Assembly (NCBI RefSeq): GCF_011634775.1
Contig: NZ_JAALXT010000010.1
Span: forward strand, 1-64,000
From: Thalassoroseus pseudoceratinae
GTDB taxonomy: Bacteria; Planctomycetota; Planctomycetia; Planctomycetales; Planctomycetaceae
DNA: 64,000 nucleotides
Reading direction: 5' to 3'
The position numbers were made by a program, and so were the translations under genes. The notes below the pieces were generated by a model. The model made no database searches and was not told the DNA's origin. It saw nothing but the letters and a program-made list of their open reading frames with translations. Below are positions 45,899 through 52,733 of the stretch, one piece after another. Each line of letters opens with the position of its first letter. Positions within the stretch are counted from its first letter, which is position 1.

Positions 45899-46245
45899 CG
45901 GCTACCCTGTGATTCGTCGGAATCGACTAGTTATTGACGTGACCTAAGCGCATAGAAAAAGCCCCTCCACGTACGGGGAACGTGGTAGGAGCTTTCATAG
46001 CTCGGTCATGTATTACCAATCGGTAGCAATACAAGACGACCACCTCACGCTACCGTGGCGAAACCGAAGTGTAAAGTCAATTAACGATAAAGATTTGAAA
46101 AAGTTCTACGTCACGACTGGCCGTCAACAACTGAGGCACAATCTCATCGAATGAACTCGCCACAACAAATCTCCGGTACCAGCATCACAGTCAATGTGAC
46201 ACAATTATCTAACTTATATTCGAACTTTCATGTAGTCCTACGAAA
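45899..46245. other. Control region of the hox-hyp operon
   Basis: 347 bases between the stress-protein gene and hoxE, both on the minus strand. The hoxE-proximal part holds the double-hairpin plus terminator leader (45955-46032). Further upstream an AT-rich tract near 46060-46105 contains TTGACT and TTTATCG elements that could form the promoter, but no textbook -35/-10 pair is evident. No ORF is supported. Confidence 0.6.
45955..46032 (-). promoter_or_regulatory. Two-hairpin attenuator leader of the hox operon (putative ANTAR target)
   Basis: Read on the minus strand: hairpin P1 (46032-46010) pairs GTAT..ACC with GGT..ATAC around a loop containing ACCGAT. Six bases later hairpin P2 (46003-45989) is GAGCT-ATGAA-AGCTC. 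The 3' arm of P2 is also the start of a 13-bp terminator stem (45993-45960, one bulge) followed by TTTTTCT. P2 and the terminator are mutually exclusive, so a protein that stabilises P1/P2 would allow read-through into hoxE. The ANTAR gene at 54205 is the obvious candidate. Confidence 0.75.
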
Positions 46246-47139
46246 CTAGTCTTCTTTAGATCGCCGACGCACGATCCAGACCGAGCATGATGCATGAGTC
46301 AGCACTCGCTGCGATGTGCTACCTAAAAACAATTTCGCCATCGTATTCCGTCCGCGATCACCGGTGACGACTAGTTGAGCTTGTACCTGCTCAATGTAGT
46401 CCAAAATTTGATCAGCCGGTGAGTCGTTTGAGAAAATCTCAGTCTTTACTTCGGCTCCGGTTTCTTGGAGTTTCAACTTTGCTGCCTGAAGTTCTTGCTG
46501 CGCATGTTCGCGGTTTTGCTCCCAGATTTCCCGCGCCTTGAACAACGATTTTTCCCGATGCTCAAATGGAGGTGCGGTCACAGTCAGCACGGTGATCTCG
46601 ACGCCTGGCCCCCACTGAATCGCGGCTAAAGTCTCCAACGCATTCCGAGCGGAAGCAGAACCATCATCGGCAACGACGATTCGAAACGAACTCTCTGGTG
46701 TTGTCGGTGGTGATGGGTGAACAACGAGCACCGAACACGGTGCTCGTTTGGCGACGTGAGTCGAGACGCTTCCCAGCAAAAAACGGCGACTTCGTGAAAG
46801 GTTGCGAGCTCCAAGGATAATCAGGTCGGTACCGTTTTCGGCGGCCGCTTGTAGGATTTCGTCCGCCGGGTCACCAATCGCAACGCGGGAAGATACATCA
46901 GCGTTCATACAAGCAAATTGTTCTGCTTCCGCTCCAATCCAGTGTTCCGCCTCAGTCTTAAGTTCAGCGGTGTACTCACTAAGGCTCAGTCCGTAGTCAA
47001 ACTGCCAACTCCCTGAAAATGGGATATGCACAACATTGAGAAGATCTATTTTCAACGGTGAGGGAAAGTGGAAACGTGCCACAAGGGACTCAGCTTGTTG
47101 AGAAGGAACAGAACCATCAGTTGCCAATAGAATCCTCAT
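46246..47139 (-). CDS. Tandem universal stress protein (UspA family)
   Basis: 297 residues from ATG 47139 with GGAGGGA upstream. Two Usp domains: the first starts MRILLATDGS and has the ATP-binding loop GARNLSRSRRFLLGSVSTHV; the second starts RIVVADDGSASARNAL and has GDRGRNTMAKLFLGSTS. Both keep the G-x2-G-x9-G-S/T type, so both probably bind ATP. It sits between the cytochrome/CBS genes and the hydrogenase operon on the same strand, which fits anaerobic or redox stress. Confidence 0.92.
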   Translation of the reverse strand: MRILLATDGSVPSQQAESLVARFHFPSPLKIDLLNVVHIPFSGSWQFDYGLSLSEYTAELKTEAEHWIGAEAEQFACMNADVSSRVAIGDPADEILQAAAENGTDLIILGARNLSRSRRFLLGSVSTHVAKRAPCSVLVVHPSPPTTPESSFRIVVADDGSASARNALETLAAIQWGPGVEITVLTVTAPPFEHREKSLFKAREIWEQNREHAQQELQAAKLKLQETGAEVKTEIFSNDSPADQILDYIEQVQAQLVVTGDRGRNTMAKLFLGSTSQRVLTHASCSVWIVRRRSKED

Positions 47140-47292
47140 GGCAAAATCCCTCCAGTCTAGGACTCGATAATAGTAACGTGTAGGGCTCGCAGAATGCCCT
47201 ACCAAAGAAAGTCGCAGAACTTACGTGCGTTTAGAAACAAACCGAAGGTTCACCAGTTGGCGAAGGTCCGGCGGAAAGTGGTCTAAGTTGTG

Positions 47293-47691
47293 TTAATCCA
47301 ACCAAAGCTCATAGTAGCGTTCCAGCGATTTGAGTAAGTCACGTTGACTAACAATTCTCAGCAGTCTTCCGTCTTTGACCACCGGCATATGCCGGTGTTG
47401 GGAATTTGCAAAGAATGACGCAAGTGCGCATACATCGTCTTCCGGAGAAACGCACATTGGATGTCTCCGCGTAATTGATTCAGCTGTTCATTGCTGGGAC
47501 GGGATTCCCAAGAACATGTCATTTGACAGGTGTTCCAAGCAATCCTTTTCAGAAATGAAACCGACCCGTTGTTTCCCGCCGTTGCACTCATGCACGACCG
47601 GCCCATTGGAAATCTTGTGCTCTAGCAACATGCGAACAACCTTCAACAAAGACATATCACAAGTTGCCGTGCATGGATGATAATTCATCAA
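47293..47691 (-). pseudogene. CBS-pair protein gene with in-frame TGA
   Basis: The frame from 47691 encodes a first CBS domain (SLLKVVRMLLEHKISNGPVV; VGFISEKDCLEHL), reaches TGA after SQQ, and continues in the same frame as a second CBS domain (ESITRRHPMCVSPEDDVCAL; HRHMPVVKDGRLLRIVSQ) to TAA at 47295-47293. No frame change is needed. The 5' end also lacks a standard start with good spacing; protein-like sequence extends upstream to about codon NISVPKASEL. CBS pairs bind adenine nucleotides. Either a decaying gene or one with stop read-through. Confidence 0.75.
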
Positions 47692-47766
47692 CTCACTGGC
47701 CTTTGGGACGGAAATGTTCGCGTCCGACTTGGTTCAACTCCTGTGCACGAGAGGTTTCATAACTCC

Positions 47767-47818
47767 TAGGAGGTGGAAAAGACCTTTACAATTAGGAGGT
47801 GGAAAAGACCTTTACAAT
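47767..47818. repeat. Perfect 26-bp tandem duplication
   Basis: Two adjacent identical copies of a 26-base unit (TAGGAGGTGGAAAAGACCTT followed by TACAAT) lie at 47767-47792 and 47793-47818, in the gap between the CBS gene and the upstream cytochrome gene. Exact identity indicates a recent duplication. Confidence 0.85.
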
Positions 47819-47912
47819 CCTTCCACATCTCGATGGGTTTGAACCTCGTAGTCGAAAAATCGAGATATGTTGATGACTGTCGGACCTTGCTACACCATGG
47901 GTACACAATTGA

Positions 47913-48386
47913 TCACCCCTTGGAAATCAAGGTCGCGCGTACCCATTTGTGGCATTCGATACAACTAAGCGTTGTTCGTGTCCATGCCAAGGCAGCTCCG
48001 TCGAGATTCTTCTTACTTGCGGCATTCAACAGATCCTTCACGGCACCACGAAGTTCGGCACTGTGTTGACGATACATCACATCAGTCGAAACACGCCAGC
48101 TCTCCGCGGCACTCAGCTCCTGAAGTTTTGACGCGCCAGAGATAATCTTCCGGAAGTCCTCCGTACATAGCCCGTCCAAGATCTGGCTGGAAGCGTCTAA
48201 CTTCCCCCGCATGAATTTTGCGAGGTCATTATTCGACGCTTTGGATTCTTGTTGTTCACGGCTCTTGATCGGTTGCCCCTTTCTGTTTTGCTCATCCTCA
48301 GCAAACGACTTGGACAACACGAAGCTGCCGATCCCCATCATGGTAAATACAATAATTGAAGATAAAACACGATAATAACGGGTCAT
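47913..48386 (-). CDS. Cytochrome c'-like protein, copy 2
   Basis: 157 residues from ATG 48386. An N-terminal hydrophobic segment (VLSSIIVFTMMGIGSFVLS) exports or anchors it. A helical domain holds FMRGKLDASSQILDGLCTED, and a single heme motif CIECHKWVR lies near the C-terminus, as in class II cytochromes (c' type), where C-x-x-C-H is C-terminal. Sister of the gene at 48424-48882. Possible functions are electron transfer or binding of NO/O2; the family is common but poorly characterised in planctomycetes. Confidence 0.75.
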   Translation of the reverse strand: MTRYYRVLSSIIVFTMMGIGSFVLSKSFAEDEQNRKGQPIKSREQQESKASNNDLAKFMRGKLDASSQILDGLCTEDFRKIISGASKLQELSAAESWRVSTDVMYRQHSAELRGAVKDLLNAASKKNLDGAALAWTRTTLSCIECHKWVRATLISKG

Positions 48387-48423
48387 AGAATCGCCTTTAT
48401 AACCGACGTTTTCGATTGAACAC

Positions 48424-48882
48424 CTAAAGATTGCTAGGCAATACATGTTGGATTTGGTTATCCCGCGGAAGGCTAGTCACCTCCGCACCGCGGATGTGCT
48501 CATGGCAGCGGATACAGGTCATCAACATCCGGACATGCGCGAGTGCAGCTCCATCGATATTCTTTTCGCTCGCTGCTTTGCTTAGCTGGTCGGTTGTGGA
48601 GCGGAACTCACGGCTATATTGATCGTACTTCGAACTACGAATGACCTGCCAATCAGTCGCCAAGCTCATTGTCTTAAGTTCCCGCGCCGCTTCAGACAAT
48701 TGCTTAAAGTCCTCGACTACTAGACCTTCCAGCACATGGCTTGAAAGCTTTAACTTTTGTCGCATGAATTGCTGCACGGGCTTTATGACAGGAACTTCAG
48801 CCTGCACATCGCGCCCTTGCCGGCTATCGACGAACCAAAATCCGCCGATTGCAAAGGCAATCAAAGGAATGCTATATCGCAT
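48424..48882 (-). CDS. Cytochrome c'-like protein, copy 1
   Basis: 152 residues with a signal segment (MRYSIPLIAFAIGGFWFV) and the C-terminal heme motif CIRCHEHIRG. It shares with copy 2 the pattern FMRxKLxxSxxxLEGL, KNxDGAALAxxR and the heme position, so the pair arose by tandem duplication. It lies 67 bases after the FAD oxidoreductase and is probably co-transcribed with it. Confidence 0.75.
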   Translation of the reverse strand: MRYSIPLIAFAIGGFWFVDSRQGRDVQAEVPVIKPVQQFMRQKLKLSSHVLEGLVVEDFKQLSEAARELKTMSLATDWQVIRSSKYDQYSREFRSTTDQLSKAASEKNIDGAALAHVRMLMTCIRCHEHIRGAEVTSLPRDNQIQHVLPSNL

Positions 48883-48949
48883 CTAATCGACTTTCTTGAC
48901 TTGAGATATACTATTGCTTTACCGAAGTTGACAATCAATGTATGATCTA

Positions 48950-50323
48950 TCAGTTGTCGATTGCTGTTAACGTTTCGAGATCTGAATACTGTGTTTCGGC
49001 AGAGCATTCGCAGGCTTCTTCCATGTGTGTATCGCAGCAAACGGGCTGTATGGAATCCGACTCTCGACAGACGACATTTCCGCACTTCTGACAGTGATAA
49101 AGAATCGAGTTCTGCGGTTTCGCAGCCATATAGGGCTCTCCATAGTCTTCCTTCCTTGAAGAACACCAAGGAGGCATATTCGTTTGTGGGGTCGTCAACT
49201 CCAGTTTTTCTGAAACCGTTTGGAAGGTTTGCATTGCGAGATGAGCCCATAGACTGGCGCGACCTGAAAAGACACTTAAGAGATTCTGCAAAGCCGGGGC
49301 TTCTTGGGAGTGATCGACGACAGTCGGCAACGGAGTGCGTCCCGGCTCAACATCATCGATCGACATTGCTTGAACAGTACTTCCTGCCCAACTCAAAGCC
49401 TGGTGTTCCTCCCGTCGAACTGAAGGGAAGAAACGCTCTACTTGTTCCCAGATCCGTTCAACTTCAGCAGGCACGACCTGTGTGTCGTCGCCATTTCCGA
49501 CTGGCAACCATCGATTCAGTCCCAATATTGAGTTTGGCCGATGTGGAATATGACTGAACCCATCCGCATCGACAATACAAAATGGGCGCTGACAGAGTTC
49601 GGGGCGTAGTGCCAACAAATGAGCTTTCAGAACAACGAACTCGACGTCCGTCTGTCGCCCTGCGGTATGGGTGTGGAAACCGGGAACCAAGGCTCCCCCC
49701 TTTGCATTCCCCGCCAGAATGACGAGGCGAGCAAAAATCTGTTCCCCGCGAATCGTCTCTACTCCCAGAATTCGATCATCGTGTTGGATCAGTCGAGCGA
49801 CCGGGGTGTCTGTCCGAATCTCGGCTCCGGCTTGTTGCGACGCTACTACTAGACGATGCAGTAACACATCAGTACGAATCGCTCGATCTGGTAGTTGATA
49901 CGCGTGTGCCGTTCGCGGAATCGACAGATTCGGAAACTGCTTGGCCAGACCTTCGTAAGCTAGTTTCTGATACGAGATCTCGGCGGCTTCCCAAGCTTTC
50001 GTCCAACGGCTCGGGTCAGTGCCTACGTCAGCCGTCAAATACACCATCGTGCCACTATTGGGCTCGACGCACTCTGGGCAAAACGTCATTGTCTTTTGGA
50101 ACGACTCGGAGCACTTCCTCGCTAGCTCGATTTGCGTGGGTGCGAACCATGCCCCGCTGTGGAGCCACCCTTGATTTCGTGTCGTTGCTCCAAAGCCCAA
50201 CCGCGAGGCCTCAAGCAGCGTGACTGGCAGGCCCGCTTCCGCAAGCTGAGTCGCGATTGACAATCCTGAGATTCCTCCGCCGACGATCACAATCCGGTTT
50301 GAGGTTGTTGATTGAGCGCTCAT
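48950..50323 (-). CDS. FAD-dependent oxidoreductase with desulforedoxin-like C-terminus
   Basis: 457 residues from ATG 50323, preceded by GAAGGAG; longer in-frame readings pass through the terminator of the leader. The DadA-like (DAO family) FAD domain begins RIVIVGGGISGLSIATQLAE and has TTRNQGWLHSG and the C-terminal FSGRASLWAHLAM. The last 50 residues add a small module YHCQKCGNVV...PVCCDTHM, matching the C-x-x-C...C-C iron site of desulforedoxin/desulfoferrodoxin N-domains. A flavin joined to a rubredoxin-type iron centre suggests reduction of O2 or superoxide species. First gene of the FAD-cytochrome-CBS-Usp series; its leader carries an attenuator. Confidence 0.85.
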   Translation of the reverse strand: MSAQSTTSNRIVIVGGGISGLSIATQLAEAGLPVTLLEASRLGFGATTRNQGWLHSGAWFAPTQIELARKCSESFQKTMTFCPECVEPNSGTMVYLTADVGTDPSRWTKAWEAAEISYQKLAYEGLAKQFPNLSIPRTAHAYQLPDRAIRTDVLLHRLVVASQQAGAEIRTDTPVARLIQHDDRILGVETIRGEQIFARLVILAGNAKGGALVPGFHTHTAGRQTDVEFVVLKAHLLALRPELCQRPFCIVDADGFSHIPHRPNSILGLNRWLPVGNGDDTQVVPAEVERIWEQVERFFPSVRREEHQALSWAGSTVQAMSIDDVEPGRTPLPTVVDHSQEAPALQNLLSVFSGRASLWAHLAMQTFQTVSEKLELTTPQTNMPPWCSSRKEDYGEPYMAAKPQNSILYHCQKCGNVVCRESDSIQPVCCDTHMEEACECSAETQYSDLETLTAIDN

Positions 50324-50366
50324 TGTCGACTCCTTCGATGGGCTACGAAATCGAGAGGTGACAAAC

Positions 50367-50473
50367 AAAAAAAGCCCCTTTCGCAGTGCAACTGCGAAAG
50401 GGGCGACCATTGCCCGAAATGTTGATCCTCCCGTTTCCGAGAGAATAAGAAGTCGTTGCCGATCGTAGGCAAC
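50367..50473 (-). promoter_or_regulatory. Two-hairpin attenuator leader of the FAD oxidoreductase (putative ANTAR target)
   Basis: Minus-strand order: P1 GTTGCC-TACGATC-GGCAAC (50473-50455), a GAAA-tetraloop hairpin CTCTCG/CGGGAG (50443-50428), P2 GGGC-AATGGTC-GCCC (50415-50401), then a perfect 13-bp terminator stem (50404-50374) with TTTTTTT. The 3' arm of P2 is the first four bases of the terminator. The promoter elements lie just upstream, so the RNA should begin at about P1. Confidence 0.78.
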
Positions 50474-50480
50474 AATTCTG

Positions 50481-50508
50481 ATTCTATAATTCTGCCGCAG
50501 GTTGTCAA
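50481..50508 (-). promoter_or_regulatory. Sigma-70-type promoter of the FAD oxidoreductase leader
   Basis: TTGACA (50508-50503) and TAGAAT (50486-50481) are separated by 16 bases on the minus strand. The predicted start, about seven bases on, is near 50474, one base before hairpin P1. Confidence 0.65.
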
Positions 50509-50605
50509 TCTGGATCTGACAAGTATTGTTGAGCCTCAATCAAGTATTCGTACGCAAGACAGTTGCAAATTTGACGTCGATGACTCGACGCGAAATTCGT
50601 CTCAC

Positions 50606-50634
50606 TTTCCGATCGCACCCTTCGGTGGTATAAT
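50606..50634 (+). promoter_or_regulatory. Promoter of the globin-kinase operon
   Basis: An extended -10 element TGGTATAAT ends at 50634, and TTTCCG, 17 bases earlier, is a weak -35. The predicted start near 50641 coincides with the first base of hairpin P1. It is divergent from the FAD-oxidoreductase promoter, about 120 bases away. Confidence 0.6.
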
Positions 50635-50640
50635 CGTGCT

Positions 50641-50721
50641 GGTTGCTTACGACTGGTGGCCGAAGCCTTTGGCGATGAACGCCCGACCGACATTGATGAT
50701 GTTTCGGTCCGGGCATTTTTT
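50641..50721 (+). promoter_or_regulatory. Two-hairpin attenuator leader of the globin-kinase operon (putative ANTAR target)
   Basis: P1 (50641-50661) pairs GGTTGC with GTGGCC, using wobble pairs, around a TACGACT loop. P2 (50671-50683) is GGCG-ATGAA-CGCC. A terminator follows at 50681-50714 (GCCCGACCGA with TCGGT-C-CGGGC), then ATTTTTTAT. P2 shares its last three bases with the terminator 5' arm, as in the other two leaders. P1 is the weakest of the set and a competing hairpin at 50659-50673 is possible. The kinase start is 35 bases after the U-tract. Confidence 0.7.
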
Positions 50722-50755
50722 ATGTCAATACTTCCAGGTCCTGCGAATCGCGCCG

Positions 50756-51952
50756 ATGAATCATGACACTCTTTTTCAGCGCTATCAGAGTTTACAAGCG
50801 TATGTTGGTTGGTCGGAAGCCGATAGGGCTCGAATTGCGAGTGTCGCCGATGACCTTCGGCAAGATTTAGACTTGCTCGTCGACGACTTCTATCAGGAAG
50901 TTGAAAAGCATCCCGCTGCACGGAGAGTTATCACAGGGGATGTGGCACAAATTGCAAGACTGAAGAGATCGTTGACGCAATGGCTACTGGAGTTGCTGGC
51001 TGGTGTTTACGATGCCCAGTATGTCGCTCGCCGATGGCAAGTCGGGTATCGGCACGTCGAGATCGGCCTCGACCAGATTTACACTAATGTCGCTTTGTCA
51101 CGACTACGCAGCGGTTTGCACGAGCGTATCGAGAACCTTGTAGCACAAGGTTGCTTGAGTGCTAAAGAATCACATGCTGTCAGCAAATCTCTGAGCAAAC
51201 TCTTAGATCTCGATTTGGCGATTATCGAAGAAGCATACCAGGCGGAGTGTGTTCGTCGTCAGCAGCAGGTTGAAAAACTCGCGACCATCGGGCAGGTCGC
51301 CGGAGGTGTAGCCCATGAGTTGCGGAACCCACTGAACGTGATCAAGACTTCGATTTATTATTTGCTCCACGCGCGGAACGCTACAGAGGAGAAACGACTC
51401 GAACATCTCAACCGTATCGACAAGCAAGTCAGCATTGCCAACGGGGTGATTTCTGCATTGTCGAGTTTCGCGAAGCTGCCAGTCCCTTCGCTGGAATCGG
51501 TGGCTCTCGATCATTGGATCCCAACCGTGTTGGAAACGATTGAAATCCCCGAGTCGATTGAAGTCACTGTCGATTTTACATCCCCGATACCAGCAGTTTG
51601 GATGGATCCAAAGCAGATGCCGATCGTTCTGCGAAACCTTATCCAGAATGCATGTGACGCCATGCCGGATGGGGGACCATTGCATATTCGAACCACAACC
51701 AACGCTGGCCAAGTTTGTCTAGAGGTGATCGACAAAGGTCTGGGGATTTCCAACGAAGACTTGCCTCGGATAATGGAGCCGCTATTTACCACCAAGGCAC
51801 GAGGCATTGGGTTGGGCTTAGCGATATCAAAAGCCATTGTGGAGAAAAATAACGCGGAGCTTCATGCCGCAAGCCAACCGGGAAGCGGGACGACGATGAT
51901 CGTTCGTTTTCCTGTAGCACGACCAACCGAAACACGTGAAGACTCGCATTAA
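50756..51952 (+). CDS. Globin-coupled sensor histidine kinase
   Basis: 398 residues from ATG 50756; longer in-frame readings run through the leader terminator. Residues 1-165 resemble a protoglobin sensor: RYQSLQAYVGWSEADRARIA at the start and VGYRHVEIGLDQIYTNVAL, where His is the proposed proximal heme ligand in the G-x-x-H-x-x-I-G-L motif. The kinase core follows: H-box VAHELRNPLNV, N-box NLIQNACDAMPDGG, DKGLGISNED, GIGLGLAISK. No membrane helix, so it is cytosolic. Likely senses O2, NO or CO and phosphorylates the downstream receivers. Confidence 0.88.
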   Translation: MNHDTLFQRYQSLQAYVGWSEADRARIASVADDLRQDLDLLVDDFYQEVEKHPAARRVITGDVAQIARLKRSLTQWLLELLAGVYDAQYVARRWQVGYRHVEIGLDQIYTNVALSRLRSGLHERIENLVAQGCLSAKESHAVSKSLSKLLDLDLAIIEEAYQAECVRRQQQVEKLATIGQVAGGVAHELRNPLNVIKTSIYYLLHARNATEEKRLEHLNRIDKQVSIANGVISALSSFAKLPVPSLESVALDHWIPTVLETIEIPESIEVTVDFTSPIPAVWMDPKQMPIVLRNLIQNACDAMPDGGPLHIRTTTNAGQVCLEVIDKGLGISNEDLPRIMEPLFTTKARGIGLGLAISKAIVEKNNAELHAASQPGSGTTMIVRFPVARPTETREDSH

Positions 51953-51986
51953 ACGACTCTGTCAAATTTCGAGAGGTTCACTATAA

Positions 51987-52733
51987 ATGGACATGACGAG
52001 CCGTCGCATACTTGTGGTCGATGATGATCCTGATAACTGCCACAATCTGTTCGATGTACTGACGGATTTTGGGCACGAAGTGGATATTGCTCATGACGGT
52101 CCAGCCGCATTAAAACTGGTCGAAAGCAAACCGTACGAAATCGCATTGCTAGACTTCAAGATGCCGGGGATGGACGGGCTAACTTTGTATCGCGAGATTC
52201 GCAAACTGCGTGCGGGCACAGTCGCGATGATTGTCACGGCGTACGCAACTCCCGAAACTCAACAGGAAGCATTGGAAGCCGGGACCTGGCGTGTGCTTGC
52301 CAAGCCCTTGGATTTTGGCCAGTTGTTAGCGCATGTCGAGACAGCTCTCAAGCAGCCTTTAGTGCTCGTCGTTGACGACGATCATAGTCTTTGCGAAAAC
52401 CTATGGCAGTTGCTCCGAGATCGCGGCTACCGCGTGACTTTGGCTCACGATTGTGTCGATGCGACTCGCCGGCTATCAGAGCAAACCGAGTATCAAGTCG
52501 TGCTTGTCGATTTGCAATTGCCATGCGGCGATGGTCGTGACGTGTTAGAAGAAGTACGAAAGTCGAATCCAAAAGCAGGAACGATTCTCATTACCGGGAA
52601 TCACTTCGAGTCAGTTCCAAAAGATCAGCAGGTCGTGTTGGAAGAGGCAGACGCCGTCTGCTTTAAACCGTTTGATGTCGCGTACCTTTTGGAAACGATT
52701 CAGCGGTTGGCTGAAGTACAGGAGGAATTGTAA
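51987..52733 (+). CDS. Double-receiver protein without output domain
   Basis: 248 residues made of two REC domains. REC1: RILVVDDDPDN, phosphoacceptor in LLDFKMPGMDG, Lys in LAKPLD. REC2: LVLVVDDDHS, acceptor in LVDLQLPCGDG, Lys in CFKPFD. Nothing else is attached, so it is likely a phosphate shuttle between the globin kinase and the following proteins. TAATG overlap with the next gene (52733). Confidence 0.9.
   Translation: MDMTSRRILVVDDDPDNCHNLFDVLTDFGHEVDIAHDGPAALKLVESKPYEIALLDFKMPGMDGLTLYREIRKLRAGTVAMIVTAYATPETQQEALEAGTWRVLAKPLDFGQLLAHVETALKQPLVLVVDDDHSLCENLWQLLRDRGYRVTLAHDCVDATRRLSEQTEYQVVLVDLQLPCGDGRDVLEEVRKSNPKAGTILITGNHFESVPKDQQVVLEEADAVCFKPFDVAYLLETIQRLAEVQEEL

Noticed and set aside
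47180-47202. A fourth attenuator ahead of the universal stress protein gene
   Set aside because: A perfect seven-base-pair hairpin is present, but it has no following T-run, no partner hairpin and a nine-base loop without the shared pattern.
47485-47500. TGA as a selenocysteine codon in the CBS gene
   Set aside because: CBS-pair proteins are not known selenoproteins, the flanking residues are not a redox motif, and I saw no convincing SECIS-like hairpin directly after the TGA.
50455-50661. Guanidine-II (mini-ykkC) riboswitch, because two P1 loops contain ACGA
   Set aside because: The guanidine-II class needs two hairpins with ACGR tetraloops. Here only P1 has ACGA, within a larger loop, P2 has ATGA or ATGG, and the downstream genes are not guanidine exporters. 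The nearby ANTAR gene explains the pattern better.
50456-50755. N-terminal extension of the globin kinase
   Set aside because: The open frame continues upstream, but it would translate through the promoter, both hairpins and the terminator of the leader. The globin domain begins right after ATG 50756.
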